This document shows positions 26,608 to 37,150 of a DNA stretch of 64,000 bases, one piece after another. The notes under the pieces were generated by a model. That model was not told where the DNA came from. It saw nothing but the letters and a program-made list of their open reading frames with translations, and ran no database searches. The stretch comes from an uncultured Pelagibacteraceae bacterium (GTDB lineage Bacteria > Pseudomonadota > Alphaproteobacteria > Pelagibacterales > Pelagibacteraceae), in contig CACFSO010000003.1 in assembly GCA_902568975.1 (NCBI GenBank), positions 1 through 64,000 on the forward strand, written 5' to 3'. Both the position numbers and the translations under genes were made by a program. How positions within the stretch are numbered: the stretch's first letter is position 1; each line of letters starts with the position of its first letter.

Positions 26608-28633
26608 ATTAAAAGTAAATGATATAGAAATAGAAGTAGAAGAGGGTTTGACTGTACTACAAGCTTGCGAGCAAGCTGGTTTTGAAATTCCAAGATTTTG
26701 TTATCATGAAAAGCTTTCAATAGCAGGAAATTGTAGAATGTGCTTAGTAGAACTAGAAAAATCTCCTAAACCAATTGCTTCTTGCGCTATGCCTGCTGCA
26801 GAAGGTATGAATATAAAAACAAACACACCTTTTGTAGAGAAGTCAAGAAAAGGAATTATGGAATTTTTATTAGCTAACCATCCTCTAGATTGCCCTGTTT
26901 GTGATCAAGGTGGAGAGTGTGATCTTCAAGATCAATCTATGTTTTATGGGATCGATAAATCCAGGTACAAGGAAAATAAAAGATATGTACCTGAAAAATA
27001 TATGGGTCCACTTATAAAAACCCAAATGACAAGATGTATACACTGCACTAGGTGTATAAGATTTGCAACTGAAGTAGCTGGAGTTCCTGAATTAGGAGCA
27101 ATTGGACGTGGTGAAGATATGCAAATAACTACATATTTAGAGAAAGCAATGGAGTCGGAACTTTCTGCAAATGTAATTGATTTGTGTCCTGTAGGGGCGC
27201 TAACTTCAAAACCCTATGTTTTTGAGGCAAGACCATGGGAGTTAAAAAAAACTGAAACAATTGATGTAATGGACGCTGTAGGTTCTAATATTAGAGTCGA
27301 TACTTATGGATGGGAAGTAAAAAGAGTCTTACCAAGAATAAATGAAGATATAAATGAGGAGTGGATTTCAGATAAAACAAGATATGCATGTGATGGACTT
27401 AAAAAACAAAGAATAGACGTACCATATATAAAAAGTAATGGAGTATTTAAAAAAACAAGTTGGAAAGAAGCATATAAAAAAATTTTAGAAAAAATTTACT
27501 CAACACCATCTCATGAAATAGCAGGATTAACTGGAGATTTGACAAATATGGAAACACTTTTTTCAATAAAAGAATTTTTTTCCAAAATTATAAAATCTCC
27601 TTTTTTAGAATCTAGATCTGAACATATCTATTTTAATAATTCAAAAAGAAGCAACTATTTATTTAATTCTAAAATAAATGGTATTGAGGATAGTGATTTT
27701 ATATTATTAATAGGATGCAATCCCCGATACGAATCAACAATTTTAAATTCTAGAATAAGAAAGTCATATTTAAAAAATAATTCAGAAATATACTCAATGG
27801 GAAACGTTGGTGATTTAACTTATCCATATAAGGTAGTAGAAAATAAAACAGAAGTAGTAAAAAAAATAATTGAAAATAAACATGAAATTTCACAAAAAAT
27901 AAAGGAGTCGAATAAACCCATAATTATAGTTGGTCAATCAGTCCTCAAATTAGAATCTGCAGAATATATTGTTGAAAATATTATAGAATTTTTAGAAAAT
28001 AATAATAAAATTAATGATGAATGGAATTCATTCAATATTTTGTCAAATGATGCCTCTACAGTTGGTTCATACGATCTAGGTATAGTAACTTCTAATGATA
28101 GAAGTAATAAAGTTATTGAAGGAATCAAAAAAAATAATTTTAAAATTTTATTTTTATTAGGACAGGATAATTTTAATTTTAAAAAAAAGGGTGAATTTGT
28201 AATATATATAGGAACTCATGGTGATAGAGGAGCTGAAATATCTGATGTGATATTGCCTGGAGCTGCATATACAGAACAAGATGGTTATTATACAAATTTA
28301 GAAGGCAAATTACAAAAAGCTTATAAGGCATCTTATCCACCAGGTGAGTCAAAAGAAGACTGGTCCATAATTAATGAATTAGCTAGTAAAATTAAAAGAA
28401 AAAAACTTTTTATTGATAGAGATGAATTAGAAAATAATATGATTAACTTTCTTAAGTTAGTTAAAAATGGAAACAAAAAAAATGATTTAAAAGAATTAAA
28501 TTTTTTAGATCAAAATATTAATTTTAAAGATATTGATTATTATTATTCAAATGTAATAGCGCGATCTTCTAAGACAATGACTGAATGTAGAAATAAAAAA
28601 AATTATTTAACTCAAAATTCGATTGAAGGTTAG
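26600..28633 (+). CDS. nuoG: NADH-quinone oxidoreductase subunit G (75 kDa)
   Basis: Largest peripheral-arm subunit, 677 residues, carrying several clusters. The N-terminal ferredoxin domain has [34 protein letters not shown] supplies the His-containing N5 site and part of the next cluster, and [10 protein letters not shown] with DLCPVGAL completes the ferredoxin-like pair. From about residue 215 onward it is a molybdopterin-oxidoreductase-like domain. This part is catalytically degenerate and more divergent here (very Asn/Lys-rich). nuoH starts at the next base after the stop. Confidence 0.96.
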   Translation: MLKLKVNDIEIEVEEGLTVLQACEQAGFEIPRFCYHEKLSIAGNCRMCLVELEKSPKPIASCAMPAAEGMNIKTNTPFVEKSRKGIMEFLLANHPLDCPVCDQGGECDLQDQSMFYGIDKSRYKENKRYVPEKYMGPLIKTQMTRCIHCTRCIRFATEVAGVPELGAIGRGEDMQITTYLEKAMESELSANVIDLCPVGALTSKPYVFEARPWELKKTETIDVMDAVGSNIRVDTYGWEVKRVLPRINEDINEEWISDKTRYACDGLKKQRIDVPYIKSNGVFKKTSWKEAYKKILEKIYSTPSHEIAGLTGDLTNMETLFSIKEFFSKIIKSPFLESRSEHIYFNNSKRSNYLFNSKINGIEDSDFILLIGCNPRYESTILNSRIRKSYLKNNSEIYSMGNVGDLTYPYKVVENKTEVVKKIIENKHEISQKIKESNKPIIIVGQSVLKLESAEYIVENIIEFLENNNKINDEWNSFNILSNDASTVGSYDLGIVTSNDRSNKVIEGIKKNNFKILFLLGQDNFNFKKKGEFVIYIGTHGDRGAEISDVILPGAAYTEQDGYYTNLEGKLQKAYKASYPPGESKEDWSIINELASKIKRKKLFIDRDELENNMINFLKLVKNGNKKNDLKELNFLDQNINFKDIDYYYSNVIARSSKTMTECRNKKNYLTQNSIEG

Positions 28634-29635
28634 ATGTTAGAATATTTAAATTTTTTATTTTCCGAAACTTATAAAATACTATTTTTACTAATTCCAATAC
28701 TAGTGTCTGTTGCCATGATAGTTTGGCTTGATAGAAGAGTTTGGGCATTTGTTCAAAAAAGAAGAGGACCAAATGTAGTTGGACCTTTTGGATTATTACA
28801 ATCTTTAGCAGATGCTTTAAAATATATTTTTAAAGAAATAATAATTCCTGCAAGCTCAAATAAAACAATTTTTATACTAGCTCCAATTGTTACTATGACA
28901 CTTGCTTTAGTAGCTTGGGCAGTTATCCCATTTGGAAAAAATATAGTATTATCTGATATAAATGTTGGTATTCTTTACCTTTTCGCAATCTCTTCATTAG
29001 GTGTTTATGGAATAATAATGGGTGGATGGGCATCTAATTCAAAATATCCGTTTTTAGGATCAATAAGATCAGCAGCTCAAATGGTATCATATGAAGTATC
29101 AATAGGAGTAATCATAATTAACGTTTTACTATGCGTTGGTTCATTAAATTTAAATGATATCGTATTAGCTCAACAAAAGATCTGGTTTATTGTTCCTTTA
29201 TTTCCAATGTTTATCATTTTCTTTATATCTGCGTTAGCAGAAACAAATAGACCTCCTTTTGATTTACCGGAAGCAGAGGCTGAACTTGTAGCAGGATATC
29301 AAACAGAATATTCAGGAATGATGTATGCAATGTTCTGGCTCGGTGAGTATGCAAATATTTTACTTATGTGTGCAATGGGATCTATATTATTTTTAGGAGG
29401 CTGGTTGTCTCCTATAGAAGCATATCCATTTAATTTAATACCAAGCCCACTTTGGTTAATATTTAAAATTTTATTTTTGTTTTTATTATTTTCTTTAGTT
29501 AAAGCTATAGTTCCACGATATAGATACGACCAACTTATGAGACTTGGGTGGAAAATATTCTTACCTTTGTCACTTGCTTGGGTTGTATTAACATCAAGTT
29601 ATTTGTTTTATTTTGATTTACTACCAGTTAATTAA
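28634..29635 (+). CDS. nuoH: NADH-quinone oxidoreductase subunit H
   Basis: Eight-helix membrane subunit (ND1 homologue, 333 residues) that links the peripheral arm and quinone site to the proton-pumping arm. [24 protein letters not shown] (about 29-52) and [27 protein letters not shown] (about 205-231) are the invariant charged loops of the E-channel and quinone entry. It follows nuoG directly and nuoI begins three bases later. Confidence 0.97.
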   Translation: MLEYLNFLFSETYKILFLLIPILVSVAMIVWLDRRVWAFVQKRRGPNVVGPFGLLQSLADALKYIFKEIIIPASSNKTIFILAPIVTMTLALVAWAVIPFGKNIVLSDINVGILYLFAISSLGVYGIIMGGWASNSKYPFLGSIRSAAQMVSYEVSIGVIIINVLLCVGSLNLNDIVLAQQKIWFIVPLFPMFIIFFISALAETNRPPFDLPEAEAELVAGYQTEYSGMMYAMFWLGEYANILLMCAMGSILFLGGWLSPIEAYPFNLIPSPLWLIFKILFLFLLFSLVKAIVPRYRYDQLMRLGWKIFLPLSLAWVVLTSSYLFYFDLLPVN

Positions 29636-29637
29636 AT

Positions 29638-30123
29638 ATGAAAATAGTTAGATTATTAAAAACAATATTTATGATAGATTTTTTAACAGGTCTATTTATA
29701 GCTATAAAAGAGTCTTTTAAATCAAAAAAAACAATTAATTATCCTTTTGAAAAAGGTGAAATAAGTCCAAGATTTAGAGGCGAACATGCTCTAAGAAGAT
29801 ATCCTAATGGCGAAGAGAGATGTATCGCATGTAAGTTATGTGAAGCTGTATGTCCTGCTCAAGCAATTACAATTGAGTCTACTGAAAGAGAAGATGGAAG
29901 TAGAAAAACTACAAGATATGATATTGATATGATGAAATGTATATATTGTGGTTTGTGTGAAGAGTCTTGTCCTGTTGATGCAATAGTACAAGGGCCAAAT
30001 TTTGAGTTTGCAACAGAAACAAGAGAAGAACTTTATTATAACAAAGAAAAATTATTAGATAATGGTGATAGATGGGAAAGTTTATTAGCAGCAAATATTA
30101 AAGCAGACAAACCTTATAGATAA
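29638..30123 (+). CDS. nuoI: NADH-quinone oxidoreductase subunit I (23 kDa ferredoxin)
   Basis: Carries the two [4Fe-4S] clusters N6a and N6b that pass electrons to N2, 161 residues. The two ferredoxin motifs are complete: [15 protein letters not shown] (about 62-76) and [15 protein letters not shown] (about 101-115). An N-terminal amphipathic segment ([14 protein letters not shown]) anchors the protein at the membrane. [15 protein letters not shown] is the conserved approach to the first cluster. Confidence 0.97.
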   Translation: MKIVRLLKTIFMIDFLTGLFIAIKESFKSKKTINYPFEKGEISPRFRGEHALRRYPNGEERCIACKLCEAVCPAQAITIESTEREDGSRKTTRYDIDMMKCIYCGLCEESCPVDAIVQGPNFEFATETREELYYNKEKLLDNGDRWESLLAANIKADKPYR

Positions 30124-30127
30124 TTAA

Positions 30128-30760
30128 ATGATAACTCACGCAATATTCTTTTATACATTTGCATTAGTTGCAATAATTTCAGCTTTAATGGTAACTATAT
30201 CTAAAAATACGGTTCATTCTGTTTTTTTTTTAATTTTAGATTTTATAAGCATATCTTGTCTATTTATCATGATTGGTGCTGAATTTTTAGGGATGATAAT
30301 GCTAATAGTATATGTAGGTGCTGTAGCAGTTTTATTTTTATTTGTTGTAATGATGTTAAATGTTGCTCAACAAAAAAATCAATGGTTCGCTGCTGAAAAA
30401 GGCTCTACTCATATTCCTGTTGGATTGATAGTTAGTCTAATTATTTTTTTTGAGATAATAATTGTAGTTGGTGGATGGAAGTATAAACCTGAGTTATTAG
30501 ATTCTTCAAAACTATCTAATACAATGGATTTATCCAATACACATTCTATTGGCAGCGTTCTATACACTGATTATATACTTCTTTTCCAGTTGGCTGGTAT
30601 GATTTTATTAGTTTCAATGATTGGAGCAATAGTTTTAACATTTAGAAAAAGAATTGGCGTAAAAAAACAAAGCTACATTAAGCAAATTTCTAGAGAAAGA
30701 AATGAAGGAGTTGAATTAGTTGATGTAGAAAAAAATAAAGGAGTTAAAATTGATGTTTGA
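30128..30760 (+). CDS. nuoJ: NADH-quinone oxidoreductase subunit J
   Basis: Five-helix membrane subunit (ND6 homologue), 210 residues. The conserved third-helix segment [28 protein letters not shown] (about 50-77) contains the pi-bulge region important in coupling. The C-terminal tail after the last helix is charged and long. It overlaps nuoK by eight bases if nuoK starts at its ATG. Confidence 0.96.
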   Translation: MITHAIFFYTFALVAIISALMVTISKNTVHSVFFLILDFISISCLFIMIGAEFLGMIMLIVYVGAVAVLFLFVVMMLNVAQQKNQWFAAEKGSTHIPVGLIVSLIIFFEIIIVVGGWKYKPELLDSSKLSNTMDLSNTHSIGSVLYTDYILLFQLAGMILLVSMIGAIVLTFRKRIGVKKQSYIKQISRERNEGVELVDVEKNKGVKIDV

Positions 30761-31064
30761 TATAGGATTAGGTCATTATTTAACTTTGAGTGCGGTTATT
30801 TTTACAATTGGAGTTGTTGGAATTTTTTTAAATAGAAAAAATATAATAGTAATATTAATGAGTATCGAGCTAATTTTATTGGCTGTTAATATAAATTTAG
30901 TTTCGTTTTCTATTTATTTAAATGATTTAACTGGCCAAATTTTTACATTATTTATATTAACAATTGCAGCAGCAGAAGCAGCAATTGGTCTAGCGATTAT
31001 TGTTGTGTACTATAGAAATACAGGAACAATAAGAGTTGAGGAAATTGATAAATTAAAGGGATAA
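30753..31064 (+). CDS. nuoK: NADH-quinone oxidoreductase subunit K
   Basis: Three-helix membrane subunit (ND4L/MrpC homologue), about 103 residues. It contains the buried glutamates of [15 protein letters not shown] and [14 protein letters not shown], which are part of the proton path. The ORF track starts at a TTG at 30750. I prefer the ATG at 30753, giving [10 protein letters not shown], because AAGGAG lies nine bases ahead of it. It overlaps nuoJ by eight bases and nuoL follows two bases after. Confidence 0.96.
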   Translation: MFDIGLGHYLTLSAVIFTIGVVGIFLNRKNIIVILMSIELILLAVNINLVSFSIYLNDLTGQIFTLFILTIAAAEAAIGLAIIVVYYRNTGTIRVEEIDKLKG

Positions 31065-31065
31065 G

Positions 31066-32979
31066 ATGGAATATTTTTTAATTTTTTTACCTCTTATCGG
31101 CGCAATTATATCAGGTTTCTTTGGTAAAATAATTGGTCATAGAAATTCTGAAATAATAACTAGTGCATTTGTTTCAATATCTACGATTTTATCAATATTT
31201 ATTTTTTATAATGTTATTGAAAATAATTATGAAAATAATTTAATTATTTCAACATGGATTAATTCAGGATCATTAAATGTCAATTGGGCAATTAAAATTG
31301 ATACATTGTCTTCAGTAATGTTAGTTGTTGTTACCTTAATATCTTCACTAGTACATATTTATTCGATTGGCTACATGTCTCATGACCCTCACAGATCGCG
31401 ATTTATGTCTTATTTATCATTATTTACTTTTGCAATGTTAACTTTAGTAACTTCAGATAATTTCTTACAATTATTTTTTGGATGGGAAGGTGTTGGTCTT
31501 TGTTCATATTTTTTAATTGGATTTTGGTATAAAAAAAAAAGTGCAAATGCTGCAGCTATAAAAGCATTTATTGTTAATAGAGTAGGGGATTTTGGTTTTG
31601 CCTTAGGGATTTTTTTAATTTTTTACATATTTGGATCCGTTAATTACAACGAAGTTTTTGATCAAATACCAAAATTTTTAGATAATAAAATTAAATTTTT
31701 AGGGCTAGACTTTAATTCTATAGACTTAATTTGCATTTTACTTTTTGTTGGTGCAATGGGTAAATCAGCACAGTTTCTTCTTCACACTTGGTTACCAGAT
31801 GCAATGGAAGGGCCAACACCTGTTTCTGCATTAATTCATGCAGCAACAATGGTTACCGCAGGTGTTTTTTTAGTTGTAAGATGTTCGTATATTTTTGAAT
31901 ATTCTAATCTAGCTTTAAATTTAATAACAATAGTAGGAATGACTACAGCCTTTTTTGCAGCTTCAGTAGCATTAGTTCAAAACGATATAAAAAAAATCAT
32001 TGCTTACTCAACCTGTAGTCAACTTGGTTATATGTTTTTTGCTACTGGAGTTGGAGCTTATAATGTTGCAATTTTTCATTTATTTACTCATGCATTTTTT
32101 AAAGCATTATTATTTTTAGGTTCAGGATCAGTAATTCATTCTTTTAAAAATGAACAAGATATTACAAATATGGGTGGCTCATGGAGAAAAATGCCTTACA
32201 CATGGATTTTAATGATAATAGGAACTTTAGCTTTGACGGGCTTCCCATTTTTATCAGGATATTATTCTAAAGATGCAATAATTGAATTTGCATATCTTAA
32301 AGGTAACACATCTGGATATTTTGCTGCCGGAGTAGGAATATTAACAGCTTTTTTAACTTCAATTTATTCATGGAGATTAATTTTTAAAACTTTCCATGGC
32401 AACTATAATAATAAAAACGTTGATATTAACTCAATTCATGAGTCACCATCGATTATGTTGATTCCATTAATTTTATTATCTATTGGAGCAATTTTAGCTG
32501 GTATAATATTTAAGGATCTTTTCATCGGGAATAACAGCAGTTATTTATTTTGGCAAGAATCTATAAAATTTTTAGAACCTTTGAGTAAAGACCATCCACC
32601 TTTTTGGATTTTATATTTTACTCCATTTTTAGTCGTTATTTCAATTCCTATCTCACATTATGTTTTTTTAAAAAATACAAAAATTTTAGATTCATTAATT
32701 GAGTCAAATAAATCACTTTATAAATTTTTACAAAATAAATGGTATTTTGATGAGGCATATGACTTTATGTTTGTAAAACCTGCAAAAAAAATCGGTATAT
32801 TTTTTTGGAAAATAATTGATGAAAAAACTATAAATAAATTTGGCCCGGATGGAATTTCAAAAGTAATAAAGAATTTTTCAATTAGAGCAGTTAAATTACA
32901 AAGCGGATTTATTTATCAATATGCTTTTATTATGCTGCTTGGTTTTTCTATATTACTAACTTTTTTTATCATTCAATAA
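31066..32979 (+). CDS. nuoL: NADH-quinone oxidoreductase subunit L
   Basis: Distal proton-pumping subunit (ND5 homologue), 637 residues with about 15 helices plus the long lateral helix and C-terminal anchor. Key residues are visible. The Glu is in FFGWEGVGLCSYFLIGFW, and the Lys residues are in GKSAQFLLHTWLPDAMEGPTPVSALIHAATMVTAG and IIAYSTCSQLGYM. It is full length with no frame disturbance despite many homopolymers. Confidence 0.97.
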   Translation: MEYFLIFLPLIGAIISGFFGKIIGHRNSEIITSAFVSISTILSIFIFYNVIENNYENNLIISTWINSGSLNVNWAIKIDTLSSVMLVVVTLISSLVHIYSIGYMSHDPHRSRFMSYLSLFTFAMLTLVTSDNFLQLFFGWEGVGLCSYFLIGFWYKKKSANAAAIKAFIVNRVGDFGFALGIFLIFYIFGSVNYNEVFDQIPKFLDNKIKFLGLDFNSIDLICILLFVGAMGKSAQFLLHTWLPDAMEGPTPVSALIHAATMVTAGVFLVVRCSYIFEYSNLALNLITIVGMTTAFFAASVALVQNDIKKIIAYSTCSQLGYMFFATGVGAYNVAIFHLFTHAFFKALLFLGSGSVIHSFKNEQDITNMGGSWRKMPYTWILMIIGTLALTGFPFLSGYYSKDAIIEFAYLKGNTSGYFAAGVGILTAFLTSIYSWRLIFKTFHGNYNNKNVDINSIHESPSIMLIPLILLSIGAILAGIIFKDLFIGNNSSYLFWQESIKFLEPLSKDHPPFWILYFTPFLVVISIPISHYVFLKNTKILDSLIESNKSLYKFLQNKWYFDEAYDFMFVKPAKKIGIFFWKIIDEKTINKFGPDGISKVIKNFSIRAVKLQSGFIYQYAFIMLLGFSILLTFFIIQ

Positions 32980-32980
32980 T

Positions 32981-34474
32981 ATGAACTTTCCAATTCTTTC
33001 ATCATTAATTTTACTTCCAGCAATAGGTTCTTTTTTTATTTTTTTTCAAAAATCTAATCAAAATCAATATCAAAGTAGCAAGTATGTAGCTTTATTTATT
33101 TCATTGGCAAATTTTTTATTATCTTTATATCTTTGGTATATTTTTGATCCATCTATACATAGTTTCCAATTTGTAGAAGATAGACAATGGATAATTGGAC
33201 TTGTTAATTATAAAATAGGCATAGATGGTATTTCAATTCTTTTTATTCTTTTAACTACTTTTATTACTCCACTATGTATTATTTCTGTAAACAGAACTGT
33301 TAAAATTAAACTTAAGGATTTTTTAATTGCAATTTTAATTTCGGAGTCTTTAATGATTGGTGTTTTTTGTTCTTTGGATCTTGTTATTTTTTATCTTTTC
33401 TTTGAAGGCGGACTAATTCCAATGTTTTTAATTATTGGAATTTGGGGTGGAGATAGAAGAGTATATTCAGCATTTAAATTTTTCTTATACACTCTATTAG
33501 GTTCTGTTTTAATGTTGATAGCAATTATATCTATTTATTGGATTGCTGGCACTACTGATGTAATAAAATTATATGAAATTGGTATTGATGCTAAGTTTCA
33601 AAATTTACTTTGGCTTGCTTTTTTTAGCTCTTTTGCAGTAAAAACTCCTATGTGGCCAGTGCATACTTGGCTTCCTGATGCGCATGTTGAAGCACCTACT
33701 GCTGGATCAGTGTTATTAGCTGCAATACTTTTGAAAATGGCTGGATATGGATTTATAAGATTTTCAATTGGACTATTTCCTTTTGCCTCTGAATATTTTG
33801 TTCCATTGATATTTATTTTAAGCTTAATTGCAATTGTTTACACTTCTTTAGTTGCTTTGATGCAAGAGGATATAAAAAAATTAATTGCATATTCATCAGT
33901 TGCTCATATGGGATTTGTAACTCTTGGAATATTCACTTTTACACAACAAGGTATTGAAGGAAGCATTTTTCAAATGCTTAGCCATGGTCTAGTATCTGCA
34001 GCTTTATTTTTTTGCGTAGGTGTAATTTATGATAGAATGAACACAAGACTTATTGATAAATATGGTGGCGTTGTTTCAATAATGCCTAAATATGCAATAG
34101 TTTTCATGATTTTTACTTTAGGTGCTGTTGGTCTTCCAGGGACAAGCGGCTTTGTTGGAGAATTTCTAATTTTACTAGGAACATTTAAAAAAAATTTTTT
34201 AGTTGCAGTTATAGCTTCTACTGGTGTTATTTTAGCTGCCGCTTATATGCTATGGCTTTACAAAAGAGTAATCTTTGGAAAAATAATTAATGATGATGTT
34301 AAAAAAATGATCGATTTAAATAAATCTGAGTCTATAATATTATGGTCCTTGGCATTTCCAATTATTTTTTTTGGTTTTTATCCCGATCCTTTATTAAACA
34401 CAACTGAAGTTTCAGTAAATAATTTAATTGATATGTATAATAATAATTTAGCGATAAACACAGAAAATAACTAA
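32981..34474 (+). CDS. nuoM: NADH-quinone oxidoreductase subunit M
   Basis: Proton-pumping antiporter-like subunit (ND4 homologue), 497 residues. The hallmark Glu is in FFEGGLIPMFLIIGIWGG (about 145-162). The pump Lys residues are in SFAVKTPMWPVHTWLPDAHVEAPTAGSVLLAAILLKMAGYG and IKKLIAYSSVAHMGFV. It starts two bases after nuoL and shares one base with nuoN (TAATG). Confidence 0.97.
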   Translation: MNFPILSSLILLPAIGSFFIFFQKSNQNQYQSSKYVALFISLANFLLSLYLWYIFDPSIHSFQFVEDRQWIIGLVNYKIGIDGISILFILLTTFITPLCIISVNRTVKIKLKDFLIAILISESLMIGVFCSLDLVIFYLFFEGGLIPMFLIIGIWGGDRRVYSAFKFFLYTLLGSVLMLIAIISIYWIAGTTDVIKLYEIGIDAKFQNLLWLAFFSSFAVKTPMWPVHTWLPDAHVEAPTAGSVLLAAILLKMAGYGFIRFSIGLFPFASEYFVPLIFILSLIAIVYTSLVALMQEDIKKLIAYSSVAHMGFVTLGIFTFTQQGIEGSIFQMLSHGLVSAALFFCVGVIYDRMNTRLIDKYGGVVSIMPKYAIVFMIFTLGAVGLPGTSGFVGEFLILLGTFKKNFLVAVIASTGVILAAAYMLWLYKRVIFGKIINDDVKKMIDLNKSESIILWSLAFPIIFFGFYPDPLLNTTEVSVNNLIDMYNNNLAINTENN

Positions 34475-35889
34475 TGGAAAATTTAAATTTAGTATTTCCT
34501 GAAATCTTTATATCAATAACGTTGATGTTTTTATTAATTCTTGGTGTTTTTAAAAAAAAAAGCACTTCAATTGTTTTTAATTTATCAATTGTAACATTGT
34601 TTATATCAATAGCTTTAATTATTAATAATCCTTTTGATACATATAAAGAATTATTTAATGGTAGTTTTAAAATAGACCAACTTTCTACTTTTATGAAAAT
34701 TATAACATTAGCATCAGGAATTTTTGTAATGTTAACTTCTTCGAATTATTTAAAAAATTTAAAAATATATAAAATTGAATATCCTATTTTATTACTTAGT
34801 TCTATTTTAGGAATGTTGATAATGATAAGTTCAAACGATCTAATTGTTTTTTATATGGGTTTAGAACTTCAATCTTTAGCCTTATATGTTTTGGCGGCAT
34901 TTAATAGAGATAACGCTTCTTCTTCAGAGTCCGGATTAAAATATTTTGTTCTAAGCGCTCTATCTTCTGGTCTCCTACTATATGGATGTTCTTTAATTTA
35001 TGGATTTTCAGGTTCAACAAATTTTAATTTAATAGCACAAAACTTAACATCTACTAATTATGCATTAACCTCAGGTATAGTTTTTATACTTGTTGGACTT
35101 GCGTTTAAAATATCTGCTGTTCCATTTCATATGTGGGCTCCTGATGTCTATGAAGGTTCGCCAACTTCTGTAACAGCTTTTTTTGCAATATTGCCAAAAA
35201 TTGCTGCTTTGACAGTTTTTATAAGATTTTTATATGTGCCATTTATAAATGTCTTCGATCAGTGGCAAATGATTATAATTTTCATATCAATCTCTTCTAT
35301 GATATTTGGTGCTATAGCAGCTATAGGACAAAAAAATTTAAAAAGACTTATTGCATACAGTTCAATAGGACACATGGGGTATGCTTTGGCAGGTTTATGT
35401 GTTGGTACAAATGAAGGAATACAAAGTTCAATAATTTATATTTCAATTTATTTAGTTATGAATTTGGGATTTTTTAGTTGTTTATTTATGATTAAAAAAA
35501 ATGGAATTTATTATGAGAAAATTCAAGATTTGTCAGGATTGTCTAAAAACCATCCAATATTATCTTTTTGTTTGTTAATAATTTTGTTTTCACTAGCAGG
35601 CATACCTCCTTTAGCCGGTTTTTTTGCCAAGTTTTACATATTTTTAGCAGTTTTAGAAAAGTCAATGTATATCCTGGCTATTTTAGGACTTTTATCAACA
35701 GTTGTAGCTGCCTTCTATTATTTAAGAATAATTAAAATTATTTATTTCGATCCAGAAATAGAAGAATATGACAGAGATCATAATCCAGGTTTGAAATTAA
35801 CATTAGCATTTTCAACTATTACAATTTTATTATTTTTTATATACCCAAGTGTATTAACTGAAATAATAAGTAAAATTAATTTAATTTAA
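34474..35889 (+). CDS. nuoN: NADH-quinone oxidoreductase subunit N
   Basis: Third antiporter-like pump subunit (ND2 homologue), 471 residues. YMGLELQSLALYVLAAFNR (about 128-146) has the conserved Glu. GLAFKISAVPFHMWAPDVYEGSPTSVTAF and LKRLIAYSSIGHMGYALAG hold the Lys residues. It ends the complete complex I operon, and birA begins at the last base of its stop, so downstream housekeeping genes may share the transcript. Confidence 0.97.
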   Translation: MENLNLVFPEIFISITLMFLLILGVFKKKSTSIVFNLSIVTLFISIALIINNPFDTYKELFNGSFKIDQLSTFMKIITLASGIFVMLTSSNYLKNLKIYKIEYPILLLSSILGMLIMISSNDLIVFYMGLELQSLALYVLAAFNRDNASSSESGLKYFVLSALSSGLLLYGCSLIYGFSGSTNFNLIAQNLTSTNYALTSGIVFILVGLAFKISAVPFHMWAPDVYEGSPTSVTAFFAILPKIAALTVFIRFLYVPFINVFDQWQMIIIFISISSMIFGAIAAIGQKNLKRLIAYSSIGHMGYALAGLCVGTNEGIQSSIIYISIYLVMNLGFFSCLFMIKKNGIYYEKIQDLSGLSKNHPILSFCLLIILFSLAGIPPLAGFFAKFYIFLAVLEKSMYILAILGLLSTVVAAFYYLRIIKIIYFDPEIEEYDRDHNPGLKLTLAFSTITILLFFIYPSVLTEIISKINLI

Positions 35890-36413
35890 TGAAACTAAGG
35901 ACATTTAACTATAAAAAAACAAATAGCACAAATGACACAGCAATAAATAAAATTAAAAAAGGTTTTGTTAGTGGAATTGTTTGCTCGGAAACACAAAAAA
36001 ATGGAAGAGGCCAATATGGTAAAAAATGGATATCTATTAAAGGTAACTTGTTTTTAAGTATTTTTTTTGAGATAAATAAAAAAATAACTTTAAAAAAAAT
36101 TACTAAATTTAATTGTTTGATTTTAAAAAAAATCCTATCAAAATATGTAAAACAAAGAATTTTTGTTAAATTACCTAATGATTTACTAATAAATAATAAA
36201 AAAATATGCGGTATATTACAAGAGTCTATTATCAGTAATAACAAAAAATATTTAATAGTAGGTATAGGTATAAATTTAACAAAAAGTCCAATTATAAAAA
36301 ATTATCCAACAACAAATCTGTTAAAGATAACAGGAAAAAAAATTGATAGGTATGTTTTATTTAATTATATTAAAAAAAATTACGAAAAAAATCTAAAATA
36401 TTTATGTATTTAG
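35889..36413 (+). CDS. birA: Biotin-[acetyl-CoA-carboxylase] ligase, minimal form
   Basis: Attaches biotin to carboxylase carrier protein through biotinyl-AMP. The 174-residue protein has the catalytic core only. N-terminal KTNSTNDTA binds biotin. SETQKNGRGQYGKKWIS (about 34-50) is the GRGRxGRxW adenylate loop. FVKLPNDLLINNKKICGILQES is the conserved KWPNDxxxxxxKxxGIL block. It lacks both the N-terminal DNA-binding domain of E. coli BirA and the usual C-terminal SH3-like domain. Because coaX begins ten bases before its stop, the short form is not a frameshift. It is part of the alphaproteobacterial nuo-birA-coaX-rnj order. Confidence 0.88.
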   Translation: MKLRTFNYKKTNSTNDTAINKIKKGFVSGIVCSETQKNGRGQYGKKWISIKGNLFLSIFFEINKKITLKKITKFNCLILKKILSKYVKQRIFVKLPNDLLINNKKICGILQESIISNNKKYLIVGIGINLTKSPIIKNYPTTNLLKITGKKIDRYVLFNYIKKNYEKNLKYLCI

Positions 36414-37150
36414 TTGGCGACATAGGTAACAGCGAAGTAAAAATTTGTTTATTTAGTTTAAAAAATAAACTTAAAAAAAAAATAATTATTAAAACTTGTT
36501 TAATTTCTACTAGATATGTTGAAAAAAAATTATCATTTTTAAAAAATAAAAAAATTAAAATTAATAAAATTTTATTTTGTAGCGTTGTACCAAATTCTTA
36601 TAAGATAATTAAAAACTATATTCAAAAAGTAACTAATGTTAAAAGCTTTGAGATAAAGGAAAAAAACTTAAGTAAATTTTTAAAAATTGAAGTTAATAAA
36701 AAACAAATTGGTTCTGATCGAGTTGCAAATGCTATAAGTGTTATAGATAATAAAAAAAATTATATTATTATCGATTTCGGTACAGCAACAACTTTTGATG
36801 TTGTTATTAAAAATAATTACATGGGTGGAATTATAGCGCCAGGTGTTAAACTATCTTTAAATACTTTAATATCAAAAGCTTCTCTAATACCTATTATTAA
36901 TTTAAAAAGAGTTAAAAATATTATTGGCAAAAATACTAAAAGTGCTGTTAGGTCGGGTTTCTTTTGGGGTTATACTGGGCTAATTAATAATATACTTAGT
37001 TTAATTTCTAAACAAACTAAAAAAAATTATAATATAATTTTAACGGGTGGTTTATCTTATTTATTTAAAAATTCACTATTCTGCAAAGTTTCAATAAATA
37101 AAGATTTGACTATCCAAGGTTTGTTAAAAATTATTAGGATATTAAAATGA
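36404..37150 (+). CDS. coaX: Type III pantothenate kinase
   Basis: First step of CoA synthesis (pantothenate to 4'-phosphopantothenate), the CoA-insensitive type III enzyme of the ASKHA fold. It has 248 residues. DIGNSEVKICLF (about 5-16) is the phosphate-1 motif, KQIGSDRVANAI the substrate region, and IIDFGTATTFDVV the phosphate-2 motif with the catalytic Asp at about residue 105 just upstream. GGIIAPGV is also conserved. It overlaps birA by ten bases and rnj by four. Confidence 0.93.
   Translation: MYLVGDIGNSEVKICLFSLKNKLKKKIIIKTCLISTRYVEKKLSFLKNKKIKINKILFCSVVPNSYKIIKNYIQKVTNVKSFEIKEKNLSKFLKIEVNKKQIGSDRVANAISVIDNKKNYIIIDFGTATTFDVVIKNNYMGGIIAPGVKLSLNTLISKASLIPIINLKRVKNIIGKNTKSAVRSGFFWGYTGLINNILSLISKQTKKNYNIILTGGLSYLFKNSLFCKVSINKDLTIQGLLKIIRILK

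Noticed and set aside
35889-36413. Suspected frameshift in birA because of its short length
   Set aside because: The stop lies inside the start of coaX, and no BirA C-terminal sequence was found in another frame, so the gene is just short.
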